DNA of 64,000 nucleotides from Azorhizobium sp943371865 (GTDB taxonomy: Bacteria; Pseudomonadota; Alphaproteobacteria; Rhizobiales; Xanthobacteraceae). Within the stretch, counting starts at the first letter, position 1. Each line of letters starts with the position of its first letter. Below are positions 43,346 to 52,071 of this stretch, piece by piece. The notes under the pieces are model-generated. The model was not told where the DNA came from and did no database searches. It worked only from the letters and a program-made list of their open reading frames with translations. The stretch spans positions 248,001 to 312,000 of the forward strand of contig NZ_CALRWL010000002.1 in assembly GCF_943371865.1 (NCBI RefSeq). The letters are read 5' to 3'. The position numbers and the translations under genes were made by a program.

Positions 43346-44197
43346 ATGAGCCTCGACGTGGCGCGGCTCGGCAAGCTGCTGTCCCTCGCCGGCAGCGAGA
43401 ATGAGGGCGAGGCGACCGCAGCCATCCGCAAGCTCAAGGCCGCGCTGTCGTCCGAAGGCCTGAGCTTTACCGATCTCGGCCAGAGGCTCATCGGCCAGGC
43501 GGGACAGCGCGCCGATGGGGGACAGCGTCCCCACGCTCCCGCGCCAGAACCCCATCGCTTTACCGACGCCGACGGTGTGGTGTGGCCCAGCCGGGAGGCT
43601 TACGAAAGGTACCAAGCGGCGGCGGCGACGCGCCGGGAAAGCGACTGGCGCCGGACCGAGGCGGAGCGGGCGGCGGTGATCGCCCGATACGGATCGCGCG
43701 AAGCTGCGTTGGATCGCAGCGCGCGCGAGCAGATCCTGCACGACGCGGTCGCGGACCTGTTGGTGCGCGCCGACCCGGACGTCGATCCGCCGGGGCGGTG
43801 GCATGCCAGCCTCGACGGCTGGGATCGCAGTCTGCTCCACCCGTCCGCCACGGTCTTGGCCCGGATCGAGCAGGCGTACCCGCTGCCACAGACGGTGCGC
43901 CTGGCGAAAGACGAGTTCGACTATTGGAAGCAACGCTCCAACGAGATCGAGATGCTCATGGGGCGCCCGGGGGATACGCAACTGGATCTGCCGGCGATTT
44001 GTCGCGCGCGGCGGGTTCAGGCGCTGTATGAGCGCGAACTTCCGATCCGCTCCATCGACGATCTCCACCTGCGCTTGCAGGTCTCGGTCAACCCCGAATG
44101 GGCCGACGAGACCGGCGAGGCGCTTCCGCTAATCCTTGAAGCCTTCGAGGCGCTGATTATCGCCCCCGCCACGGTCGCCGAGCCGCCGGGGACGTGA
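43346..44197 (+). CDS. Hypothetical protein
   Basis: 283 residues. The N-terminus LGKLLSLAGSENEGEATAAIRKLKAALSSEGLSFTDLG resembles the start of DUF2786-like or phage-associated proteins; the remainder is charged and helical with RRTEAERAAVIARYGSREAAL. No signal peptide. It is followed at 44283 by another small unknown gene on the same strand. Function unknown. Confidence 0.6.
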   Translation: MSLDVARLGKLLSLAGSENEGEATAAIRKLKAALSSEGLSFTDLGQRLIGQAGQRADGGQRPHAPAPEPHRFTDADGVVWPSREAYERYQAAAATRRESDWRRTEAERAAVIARYGSREAALDRSAREQILHDAVADLLVRADPDVDPPGRWHASLDGWDRSLLHPSATVLARIEQAYPLPQTVRLAKDEFDYWKQRSNEIEMLMGRPGDTQLDLPAICRARRVQALYERELPIRSIDDLHLRLQVSVNPEWADETGEALPLILEAFEALIIAPATVAEPPGT

Positions 44198-44282
44198 CGG
44201 GGCCCCATGGGCGCGCGCCGCAGTCCATCGCACGGCAACACTTTGATGCGCGGCGCAAGCCGCCCGAACCCGGCAGGGGTCC

Positions 44283-44588
44283 ATGACCTATCCAAACGTC
44301 AAACGCGTGTCGCACCGGATGCTCGGCCACATGCTGCGGATGACGTTGAGCGAGCAACTGGTGCTCGATCTGACGCTGGAGGAGGGCCGGACCTTGTCGC
44401 GCGCCTTCACCGCTGTCGCCCATGACTGGCGGCGGTCGGATCTGGTCTATCTGAGCCCGGTTGGAAGCGACGCGGATTTCACCGCCGCCGTGACGCAGGA
44501 TGGTCTTGATGTGGCGACGCCGGCGGGCCGTCACCATCTGGATTGGAACGATGTGACCGAACTCGCCGAGCGCCTGGCGGTGGAGTAG
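44283..44588 (+). CDS. Small hypothetical protein
   Basis: 101 residues starting at ATG 44283. Helical N-terminus and a beta-rich C-terminal half (RHHLDWNDVTELAERLA). No recognised domain. Possibly part of a three-gene set with the two upstream unknown genes. Confidence 0.5.
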   Translation: MTYPNVKRVSHRMLGHMLRMTLSEQLVLDLTLEEGRTLSRAFTAVAHDWRRSDLVYLSPVGSDADFTAAVTQDGLDVATPAGRHHLDWNDVTELAERLAVE

Positions 44589-44657
44589 GGGATCGGTCCG
44601 AGCCTGTGCGCGCGCGTCCGAGCCGGTGCGCATGTCCGAGCCCGAAGCCGCACGTCC

Positions 44658-44861
44658 TCATCCCGCCAGCGTGCCGTGCGTCGCCGCCGTGGCGGTCAGC
44701 AACTCGACCTTCTGCGTGATCGAGAGCCACGCGTCATAGGCCTCGATCTTTCCGCAGATGTCGAAGCTGTGGGCCATCTCCGCCGCGAAGGCCACGCCGT
44801 CGCCCCCATACTGCTCGGCAATGATCCAGGCCGTTTGCCACAAATCGATTTCTGTCGCCAT
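44658..44861 (-). CDS. Small DUF6961-like protein
   Basis: 67 residues starting MATEIDLWQTAWIIAEQYG. The frame is open to 45158, but ATG 44861 marks the conserved part. It resembles small alphaproteobacterial proteins of DUF6961 type with no known function. It sits 52 bp downstream of the reductase gene on the same strand. Confidence 0.5.
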   Translation of the reverse strand: MATEIDLWQTAWIIAEQYGGDGVAFAAEMAHSFDICGKIEAYDAWLSITQKVELLTATAATHGTLAG

Positions 44862-44913
44862 GGCGGCTCTCTCTCGCTCGCGCGCCGGTGCGGCGCCGGC
44901 CGGTCCCCCGTGG

Positions 44914-45879
44914 TTACAAATCCAACACCAGCCTGTCGCCTTTGGCACGCGACACACACGCCAGGAAGAAGCCTTCGGCGCGCTGCTCGGTGGACAGCCG
45001 CTTGTCGCGGTGATCGACCTCGCCCTCCAGCACCTTGACCTTGCAGGTGCCGCACAGGCCCTGTTCGCAGGATGTGGGAACCTTGATGCCCTTCTCCTCC
45101 AGGAACCCCGCGACGGTCTTGTCTCCGGGGATCTTGAAGACCGTGCCGGTGCTGGCAATCTTCACCTCGAAGACCTTGTCGAGCAGGGGCGCGGCCTGCT
45201 TGGCGGTGAAACGTTCCACATGGATCCGCTCTTCGCTCCACCCCTTCTGGGTGGCGGTCTTGACGATCGGATCGAGCCACCAATCGGCGCCGCAGATGAA
45301 GAGGTGCGTGTCCTCGGGCTGTGCCGCGAGCACATCGGCCACATTGAGCAACTGGTTCTGCTCGCTGTCTTCCAGGTAATATCTGGTGTCCCCGGAGAAC
45401 GCCGCCCCGTCGATGGCGCCGCGAAACGCGCCGGGGGACATCAGAGCAAACACATAGTGCAGTTCGAACGGAATGCTCTGCGCCTTCAAGTGATCGGCGA
45501 TGCTCAGGATCGGCGTCACGCCGATGCCGCGCGCAAGCAGGATGGCCCGTCGGGTGTTGCGGGGAACGCGAAACCGGTTGCGGGGCAAGCTGACCTGGAG
45601 GGTGTCGCCCACCTTCACGACTTCATGCAGCGCCTTGGACCCGCCGCGACCATTGGGGTCCTTCCACACGCCGATCCGGTAGCGGCGGCGATCGGAAGGA
45701 CTGTTGAACAGCGAATATTGGCGAACCATCCCAGAGGGGAGCGTCACATCCACATGCGAGCCGGGGGAAAAGGCGGGAAGGTCCACGCCGTCCGGGTCGA
45801 CCAGTTCGAACGAGACCATGTTGTGGGCCTCCATGGCCTTGTCCGCCACGACAAGGGAGCGCAGGGCGTCGTCTGTCAT
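44914..45879 (-). CDS. FNR-type oxidoreductase with C-terminal 2Fe-2S (VanB-like)
   Basis: 321 residues from ATG 45879 (AGGAG ribosome site). Order: flavin-binding domain (VRQYSLFNSPSD), NAD(P)H-binding domain (ILLARGIGVTPILSIADH; HLFICGADWW) and a plant-type ferredoxin domain with CEQGLCGTCKVK plus a later Cys (FFLACVS). This is the order of phthalate dioxygenase reductase and vanillate demethylase VanB, which supply electrons to Rieske oxygenases. No catalytic oxygenase is in the window; the Rieske ferredoxin at 46.5 kb may be its partner. Confidence 0.88.
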   Translation of the reverse strand: MTDDALRSLVVADKAMEAHNMVSFELVDPDGVDLPAFSPGSHVDVTLPSGMVRQYSLFNSPSDRRRYRIGVWKDPNGRGGSKALHEVVKVGDTLQVSLPRNRFRVPRNTRRAILLARGIGVTPILSIADHLKAQSIPFELHYVFALMSPGAFRGAIDGAAFSGDTRYYLEDSEQNQLLNVADVLAAQPEDTHLFICGADWWLDPIVKTATQKGWSEERIHVERFTAKQAAPLLDKVFEVKIASTGTVFKIPGDKTVAGFLEEKGIKVPTSCEQGLCGTCKVKVLEGEVDHRDKRLSTEQRAEGFFLACVSRAKGDRLVLDL

Positions 45880-46090
45880 GTCATCTCCTGTGTCGTGCAC
45901 GCCTGTGGTCCGGCATGCGGTGCAAATTGGAGACCACGCATTCCGGCGCACGGCCCATGGTTTGCTTTGCCGTCCGTGCGTCGCATTCCTTGCCTGCCGG
46001 GCGGCCCGCTGTGGCAAGGTGCGATGCGACAGGGGACCCATCGCAAATCCCCAACTGAAGTTCCCCACATGAACGGATCAGGACGCAGTC

Positions 46091-46498
46091 ATGCTGAGAG
46101 ACGAGAGCATCCGCCGCGGCGACCGACGCAGCCCGCCACGCAATGTGTTCGGCGAGCCGCTGGAACTGTGCGCCACGCGACCGATGACCGGCTTCTATCG
46201 GGACGGATGCTGCAATACCGGCAGCGATGACGTGGGCAACCACACCGTCTGCATCGTGGCGACGGCGGAGTTCCTGGCGTTCTCGAAGGCGCGGGGCAAC
46301 GATCTCTCCACGCCGTTGCCGAACTTCGGCTTTCCCGGCCTGCAGCCCGGCGACCGCTGGTGCCTGTGCGCGCCCCGTTGGCAGGAGGCGTTCGAGGCCG
46401 GCCAAGCGCCACGGGTGGTCCTGCGCGCCACGCACGAAGGCGCGTTGAGTTCCTGCTCGCTTGCGGATCTCAAACGCGCGGCGATCGATCTGGCGTGA
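46091..46498 (+). CDS. DUF2237-family protein
   Basis: 135 residues. NVFGEPLELCATRPMTGFYR, then CCNTGSDDVGNHTVCIV and RWCLCAPRW, match the DUF2237 family, which is widespread and uncharacterised. It has six Cys residues, some paired (CC; WCLC), suggesting metal or redox chemistry. Lies divergent from the reductase gene and convergent with the Rieske ferredoxin gene. Confidence 0.8.
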   Translation: MLRDESIRRGDRRSPPRNVFGEPLELCATRPMTGFYRDGCCNTGSDDVGNHTVCIVATAEFLAFSKARGNDLSTPLPNFGFPGLQPGDRWCLCAPRWQEAFEAGQAPRVVLRATHEGALSSCSLADLKRAAIDLA

Positions 46499-46516
46499 CC
46501 GGAGCCTCCAGCGCCG

Positions 46517-46849
46517 TCACAGCGAGGCGAAGGTCGGCGCGACACCCACGGTATCGATATAGACGATGCCGTCTTCGATCTTGACCGGATATTCCGACAG
46601 GGCCGGCGCATGCTCATGGGTCGGCGCGCCGGAATTCATGTCCCAGCTCCAGAAATGCAGGGGACAGGTGAGCACCGTCCCGTCGAATTCGGCTTCGGCG
46701 AGCGGCGTGTTGGCATGCGGGCACACGCCCTGAAACGCCTTGACCACGCCGTTCTCCGGCCATGCGAGCACGATGAGATGCGCATCGGCGATGACCAGCC
46801 GCATGCCGCCTTCGATGATCGTCTCTGCTTTGCAGACCCTGGTGAACAT
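46517..46849 (-). CDS. Rieske-type 2Fe-2S ferredoxin
   Basis: 110 residues from ATG 46849. Cluster ligands are in VCPHANTPL (C, H) and CPLHFWSWD (C, H), the toluene monooxygenase TmoC-like arrangement. A soluble electron carrier, probably for an oxygenase. The frame extends to 46939 without conservation. The 185-residue unknown gene ends 22 bp upstream on the same strand. Confidence 0.85.
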   Translation of the reverse strand: MFTRVCKAETIIEGGMRLVIADAHLIVLAWPENGVVKAFQGVCPHANTPLAEAEFDGTVLTCPLHFWSWDMNSGAPTHEHAPALSEYPVKIEDGIVYIDTVGVAPTFASL

Positions 46850-46871
46850 CGCATCATCCTCAAGAGGAGCC

Positions 46872-47429
46872 TCAGGCTGAAACGGGGGCCGGGTCGGCGC
46901 GGGCCGCATCGGCTCCCACCGGAAGCGCGAGACTGTCATCCTCGGCCATCAGCCGTGCGCGCCAGTGGTGTTGAAATGCGGTCCAGGAGTTCGGCTGCGG
47001 GAATGTCACATCCACGAACCATTCGACGGTGCGCACCTCGTCCGGCCATATGCGATCTTCGCCATGCCACACCATCGCCGGCCACCGTGCGTTGCGCTGC
47101 GCCGTCGCCGCGTCGGCGCGGAGCGAAGGCCGGCCCAAGGTCTCGCTCAGCCAGGCCATCACCTCCGGACGAAAGGTGTTGGCGAAGAACACACCGTGCC
47201 GGCCGAGACGCTGCGGGGTACGCAAGATGCGCTGCTCGATCCAGGCAAAGCTCGCTGGTGCCCTCCCGTTGCGAAATTCGCGCAAGGTCAGCAGCCGGAA
47301 GCCCTGCGCCAGCCAATGCGATCGCACCGCGCGGACGCAGCCGGGATCCGGCTGCGATGTTTCAGCCACGGCCAAGCCACCGATGTATCCCGCCTTTTGG
47401 CTGCCGTGCGATCGTGGCGAATCCGACAT
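46872..47429 (-). CDS. Hypothetical protein upstream of the Rieske ferredoxin
   Basis: 185 residues with no signal peptide or membrane helix. Aromatic-rich, with FANTFRPEVMAWLSETLGRP and WFVDVTFPQPNSWTAFQHHW. I do not recognise the family. Its tight spacing to the ferredoxin gene (22 bp) suggests a related function, possibly an oxygenase accessory subunit, which is speculation. Confidence 0.55.
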   Translation of the reverse strand: MSDSPRSHGSQKAGYIGGLAVAETSQPDPGCVRAVRSHWLAQGFRLLTLREFRNGRAPASFAWIEQRILRTPQRLGRHGVFFANTFRPEVMAWLSETLGRPSLRADAATAQRNARWPAMVWHGEDRIWPDEVRTVEWFVDVTFPQPNSWTAFQHHWRARLMAEDDSLALPVGADAARADPAPVSA

Positions 47430-47754
47430 GAATAGGTCTTGAGTTCATCTCTGTTGGGATGTGGGTGGCAATATTGATGCCAGACGAGAGGTGGGGTCTG
47501 AGAGCGGCATTGCTGCCATCCCGGTCTGGCCGCTCAGAGTGCGACCGGCGCCGGCGGCTGTGACGGGGCTTGCCGCGCCACCTCACCCGCCATCGCTCCA
47601 GCCGTGGCAGCCTTGCCGGCGATGCACTAGATTGAAGCCAGACCGCCCAATCGGGGCAGGTCCATCCCATCGCCCCCTCGTCAATGGATAGAGGCATCTT
47701 TACCGACCCGATCGCCATGCCGCTGATCGGACTGTACGCTGGAACCCACACCCC
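47430..47754. other. Intergenic stretch without recognisable features
   Basis: About 325 bp before the GreA-like gene. No hairpin, consensus promoter or start-supported gene was seen. Confidence 0.4.
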
Positions 47755-48231
47755 ATGTCTGTTGCCTTCACCCGCGAAAACGATCTGGAAGCCACCGCCG
47801 CCGATCTGCCGGACCGGCCGATCTCGCCCCATCCCAATCTGGTGACGGCCACAGGTCTGGCGGCGTTGGATGCGGCATTGGCGCAGGCGCGGGCCGCCTA
47901 TGGCGCGGCCCAGACCGGCGATGTGCAGGCCGACCGCACCGCCATGGCGCGGGCCACGCGGGATCTGCGCTATTACAGCGCCCGTCGCGCCAATGCCCAA
48001 TTGATCGAGAGCCCGCCCCATCCCGAGACGGTGCAGTTCGGTGCCGCGGTCACCCTGGATCGGGAGGATGGCCGCCGGCAGGTGTTTCGCATTGTCGGCG
48101 AGGATGAGGCCGACCCGGCCAAGGGGTCGGTGTCCTATGTCTCGCCGCTGGCCAGTGCGGTCATGGGCAAGGGGGTGGGTGATGTGGTGAGCGTAAACGG
48201 CCGTGAGGTGGAAGTGGTGGAGATCGCCTGA
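47755..48231 (+). CDS. GreA/GreB-family protein
   Basis: 158 residues. The C-terminal FKBP-like domain (VQFGAAVTLDREDG, IVGEDEADPAKGSVSYVSPLASAVMGKGVGD) is that of transcription elongation factor GreA/GreB. The N-terminal coiled coil is shorter than in GreA, as in the Rnk/GreA-like group. It may modulate RNA polymerase; its main greA function is not assured. Converges with the siderophore-linked esterase gene. Confidence 0.78.
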   Translation: MSVAFTRENDLEATAADLPDRPISPHPNLVTATGLAALDAALAQARAAYGAAQTGDVQADRTAMARATRDLRYYSARRANAQLIESPPHPETVQFGAAVTLDREDGRRQVFRIVGEDEADPAKGSVSYVSPLASAVMGKGVGDVVSVNGREVEVVEIA

Positions 48232-48255
48232 ACGCGCCAGCCCCGCCGGGACGCG

Positions 48256-49125
48256 TCAGGGGGCGTCCGGCCCCAGGGCGAAGCGGATCGCGCGGTTGAT
48301 GGCCACCGGCAGCACCGACATATGGGTTTCGCCCTCCAGCAATGCGAACTCCGCCTGCACGCCGGGCAGGGCGCCGAGGCGCGCCGCCAGGTCCCGGGCA
48401 TTGTCCACCACCCGGTTCGCCGCATAGCGGGCGCGGCGCTCCACATGGTCCTCCAGCCGCAGGTGGAAGGGGGCGAGCGCCTGCTCATATTCCGCCGCCG
48501 CCAGGAACAGGCGGGCGGGCCGCGGCGCGGCTTCAAAGCGCGCGGCGCTCTTCAGCACCACCGCCTCCTCCCACCAGATGGCCGGGCTGATGGCGATCCA
48601 GCTGGCGAAGGCGTCCGGCCGGGTGAACAGCGCATGCAAGACGAACAGGCCGCCGAAGGAATGCCCGAAAATGGCCTGCCGCGTCGGGTCCACCGGCAGC
48701 CGGCTGGCGATTTCCGGCTTCAGTTCGTCGGTGATGAAGGCGAGGAACTGGTCGGCCCCGCCGGTCTTCACCTCCGGCCCGTCCGGGCTGTGCGGCGGGT
48801 AGGTGGCCCCGGGCGGCGGCCCCATGTCCCAGGAGCGGCGCACGCTGTCATAGGCGCCGTCGGTGGGATAGCCGATGGCGATCACCGCCGCATCGGCAAT
48901 GCCGGTCCCGGTGGGATAGGCCGCCTGCACCCGCAGCGCGTCCGCCGCCGTGCCGATCACCGCATTGCCATCCAGCAGATAGAGCGTCGGCCAGCCGCCG
49001 GCCGGCGGCGCGCCGGGCGGGATACGCAGGAAGATGCGGTAGGGCGCACCGCCGGCGCGCGGGGCAAGCTCGAACTGCACGGTGTCGGGAATCGGGGCGG
49101 GTCGCGGGTTCAGGGGCATCATCAT
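48256..49125 (-). CDS. Siderophore-type esterase (IroE/Fes-like fold)
   Basis: 289 residues of esterase-D/IroE-like alpha/beta hydrolase with nucleophile GHSFGGLFVLHALF, YLLDGNAVIG near the N-terminus and a late His in GETHMSVLP. Members hydrolyse ester-linked siderophores. It is last in the left-running iron operon, 8 bp after fhuB, so it may cleave the cyclic triester of a vicibactin-like siderophore inside the cell to release iron. No signal peptide, so cytoplasmic. Confidence 0.8.
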   Translation of the reverse strand: MMMPLNPRPAPIPDTVQFELAPRAGGAPYRIFLRIPPGAPPAGGWPTLYLLDGNAVIGTAADALRVQAAYPTGTGIADAAVIAIGYPTDGAYDSVRRSWDMGPPPGATYPPHSPDGPEVKTGGADQFLAFITDELKPEIASRLPVDPTRQAIFGHSFGGLFVLHALFTRPDAFASWIAISPAIWWEEAVVLKSAARFEAAPRPARLFLAAAEYEQALAPFHLRLEDHVERRARYAANRVVDNARDLAARLGALPGVQAEFALLEGETHMSVLPVAINRAIRFALGPDAP

Positions 49126-49133
49126 CGCTCACG

Positions 49134-51137
49134 TCATCTCTTGGCCAGAAGCCACATCAGCGCCGGGCCGCCGATCAGGGTTGCAATCAGCCCCGCCGGC
49201 ATCTGCCAGGGAAAGGCGATCATCCGGCCAAGCCAGTCGGCGAGCAGCATGATGAAGGCGCCCACCAGCGCCGCGCCGGCCAGTTGCGGCACGGCGCGGT
49301 GCAGGCCCAGCCGGGTGGCCAGATGCGGCGCCATCAGTCCCACGAAGGTGAGCGGCCCCACCACCAGGGTGGCGGTCGCGGTCAGCCCGGCCGCCAGCCC
49401 CAGCAGGATCAGGCGCACCCGTCCCAGATTGAGCCCCAGCGCCTGTCCGGGGGCATCGCCCAGGGGCAGAAGGTCGAGCCATCGCGCGCACAGGGCGGTC
49501 AGGGCGATCAGCACCACGGCCGCGGCGGCGGACCAGAGGGCCTGGGGGGCGTCCACCTGATAGGTGGAGCCGGTCATCCAGTTGAGCAGCAGCAGGCCGC
49601 GCGGGTCGCCGCTGGCGGTCAGGGCGCCCACCAGCGCGTCGAACAGGGCGCCGAGCGCAATGCCCGCCAGCAGCACGCGCTCCGGCGTGAAGCCGGTGCG
49701 GCGACCCAGTAGCACGATGATGAACAGCACGCCGAATGCGCCGGCGCAGGCGGCGGCAAGCTGGATCTCGCGACCTGCCGCCGTCACCGTGAACAGCGCC
49801 ACGATCAGCCCGAATGCGGCGCCGGCGCCCACGCCCAGCACTTCCGGGCTCGCCATGGGGTTGCGCAGGAGGCGCTGGAGAATGCCGCCGGCCAGGGCCA
49901 GCATGGCCCCGGCGCACAGGGCGGCCAGCGCCCGCGGTGCCCGCCATGGCAGCAGGCCGGGCAGGGCATCCAGACCCGCGAGGCTCCACCCGCCATCGGG
50001 CGCACGACCGAGGCAGAGCGACAGGGCCATGCCCAGGAGCAGCAGCCCACCGAGCGCCAGCAGCATCGGCACCGCGCGCTGGCGTCGCGTCGGGCCGGCG
50101 GCTTCCGTGCGGGGCGGAGCGGCGGCCGTCCGCAGGCGCGGCAGGAGCCAGAGCAGCAAGGGCGATCCGAACACGGCCGTGACCGCTCCGGTGGGCAGAA
50201 TGCCGCCGGAGAGGCCGCCGGTGCGTTGCACCAGTTGGTCGGTCAGCCACAGCAGGCCGGCTCCCATGACCGGCGCCCAGATGAGCTGGTCGCGCAACCG
50301 TCGCGCGCCGGCCAGCCGCGCCAGGGCCGGAGCGATGAGGCCGATGAAGCCGATGACCCCGACGCCGCTCACCACCACGGCGGTGAGCGCGACCCCCAGC
50401 GACAGCGCCGCGAGGCGGGTGCCGTGCAGCGAGACGCCGAGGCTGTGGGCGCCGGCATCGTCCAGCGACAGCACGGTCAGCGGGCGGATCATCAGCGCCA
50501 CCAGACCGGCGACGGCGGCACATTGGAGGCTGAGGGTGGCCACCGTCTCCCAGCCCTGCTGGCTGAGCGCGCCGCTGCCCCAGATGAACAGGCCGGTGAG
50601 ATAATGCTCCTTGAACAGGATCAGGGCGGCGGAGACCGCCCCGCAATAGAGGCCGAGCACCAGCCCCGCCAGCACCACCGCCAGTGGCGACAGGCCCTTG
50701 CGCCACGATAGGGCGAACACCGCGCCGATGGCGAGCGCCCCGCCCCCGAGCGCGATCCATTCCCGACCGAAGACGAACAGGCCCGGCGCCCACAAGGTGG
50801 CGAGGGCCAGGGCCAGCTTGGCGCCGGCGGCGACCCCCAGCGTGGTGGGCGAGGCCAGGGGATTGCGCAGCACCTGCTGGAAGATGGTGCCGGCCAGGGC
50901 CAGCGCCGCGCCGCATAGAATGGCGGCGGCCATGCGTGGCAAGAGGCTGTAATGCACCAGGAGCTGGCGCCCGTCGCCCGTCTCCGGCGCCCATATGGCC
51001 GTGAGCCAGAGCGCGGGCGGCAGGGCCTGGGCCAGCGCCGCCATCGATAGCACGGCAGCGGGGATGGTGATCCCCGCAGCCAGCATCCAGGGCCGGGCGG
51101 GGCGGGGGGCGTGGCCGGCGAGGGCGAGGTCAGCCAT
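49134..51137 (-). CDS. fhuB: Double-length FhuB-type ferric-hydroxamate ABC permease
   Basis: 667 residues, twice the length of a normal FecCD permease, with two homologous halves (about 1-330 and 345-667). Each half has the conserved LxxPxxLGVxAGAxxGL motif (NPLASPTTLGVAAGAKL; NPMASPEVLGVGAGAAFG). This is the FhuB architecture for ferric hydroxamates. Overlaps fhuD by 8 bp. No cognate ATPase gene (fhuC) is in the window, so it must borrow one. Confidence 0.9.
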   Translation of the reverse strand: MADLALAGHAPRPARPWMLAAGITIPAAVLSMAALAQALPPALWLTAIWAPETGDGRQLLVHYSLLPRMAAAILCGAALALAGTIFQQVLRNPLASPTTLGVAAGAKLALALATLWAPGLFVFGREWIALGGGALAIGAVFALSWRKGLSPLAVVLAGLVLGLYCGAVSAALILFKEHYLTGLFIWGSGALSQQGWETVATLSLQCAAVAGLVALMIRPLTVLSLDDAGAHSLGVSLHGTRLAALSLGVALTAVVVSGVGVIGFIGLIAPALARLAGARRLRDQLIWAPVMGAGLLWLTDQLVQRTGGLSGGILPTGAVTAVFGSPLLLWLLPRLRTAAAPPRTEAAGPTRRQRAVPMLLALGGLLLLGMALSLCLGRAPDGGWSLAGLDALPGLLPWRAPRALAALCAGAMLALAGGILQRLLRNPMASPEVLGVGAGAAFGLIVALFTVTAAGREIQLAAACAGAFGVLFIIVLLGRRTGFTPERVLLAGIALGALFDALVGALTASGDPRGLLLLNWMTGSTYQVDAPQALWSAAAAVVLIALTALCARWLDLLPLGDAPGQALGLNLGRVRLILLGLAAGLTATATLVVGPLTFVGLMAPHLATRLGLHRAVPQLAGAALVGAFIMLLADWLGRMIAFPWQMPAGLIATLIGGPALMWLLAKR

Positions 51138-52071
51138 TGGATCCGCCTTGTGGCGCCAGGGCGTCCGCCAGCAGCCGCGCGAAGCGCATGGCGGAGGCAG
51201 CGGCGCCGAACATGAGCACCGCCGGCAGGCCGTGAACCTGCGCGGATCTCACGAATGGCAGGTGGGTCCACAGCGGATTGCGCCCCAAGGCCTGCATGGC
51301 GCCCGCGGGCACCGGATCGAAGTAGACCAGGACCGCCCGCGGGTCGGGATCCAGCGCCTCGATGCCCAGGGTGGTGAAGCCCCAGAAATTGGTCCGGCCT
51401 TGATAGGCATTGCTGAGACCGACGCGGGCCAGCACGTCCTGGAACAGGCTTTGGGCGCCGTAGACGCGCACATGCCGGCTGTCCATAACACTCACCAGAT
51501 AGAGCGGCCGGTCGCGCACGGCGGCAAGGCGCGTGCGGGCGGCGGCGAAGGTGGCGTCCATCTGCGCCAGGACGGCGGCCCCGGCGGCCGCCCGCCCGGT
51601 CAGGGTTGCGATCCGCTCCAGGGCGGCGGTGGCCAGCGCCAGCGGGCGCCCCTCCGGCACATAGAGCGGGAAGGTCAGCACGGGGGCGATCTGCTCCAGG
51701 CGGTGGCTGATACCGGCGAGATAGGGGGTGGAGAGGATCGCGTCCGGCTGCAGCTGCTGCAGCAGCTCCAGATTGGGTTCGCGGCTGCTGCCGAGATTGA
51801 CCACGCCGGGCGGCAAGGGCGGCTCCACCACCCAGCGGTGCCAATCCTGCGCCCCCACCAGTGCGATGGGCGGGAGGCCGAGCAGGATCAGGGTTTCGGC
51901 CAAGCCATAGTCCAGCGCCGCCAGCCGCCGCAGGGGCGTGGGCAGAGAGGGCTCGCCCGCAACGGCGAACCCCGCCGGTGCGAACACCGGCGGGGTTGCG
52001 AGCGGAGCGGCCATGAGGCCGCCGAGCACTGTGCGCCGGCTGAACCGGGCGATCCGCCGCCTGTCAGGCAT
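51130..52071 (-). CDS. fhuD: Ferric-hydroxamate-binding protein FhuD
   Basis: 313 residues. N-terminus ARFSRRTVLGGLMAAPLATP has a twin-arginine-like Tat signal. LDYGLAETLILLGLPPIALVG and IEALDPDPRAVLVYFDPV match FhuD. A periplasmic (or lipid-anchored) receptor delivering ferric hydroxamate to FhuB. Overlaps the hydroxylase gene and fhuB by 8 bp each, tying uptake to siderophore synthesis. Confidence 0.87.
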   Translation of the reverse strand: MPDRRRIARFSRRTVLGGLMAAPLATPPVFAPAGFAVAGEPSLPTPLRRLAALDYGLAETLILLGLPPIALVGAQDWHRWVVEPPLPPGVVNLGSSREPNLELLQQLQPDAILSTPYLAGISHRLEQIAPVLTFPLYVPEGRPLALATAALERIATLTGRAAAGAAVLAQMDATFAAARTRLAAVRDRPLYLVSVMDSRHVRVYGAQSLFQDVLARVGLSNAYQGRTNFWGFTTLGIEALDPDPRAVLVYFDPVPAGAMQALGRNPLWTHLPFVRSAQVHGLPAVLMFGAAASAMRFARLLADALAPQGGSNG

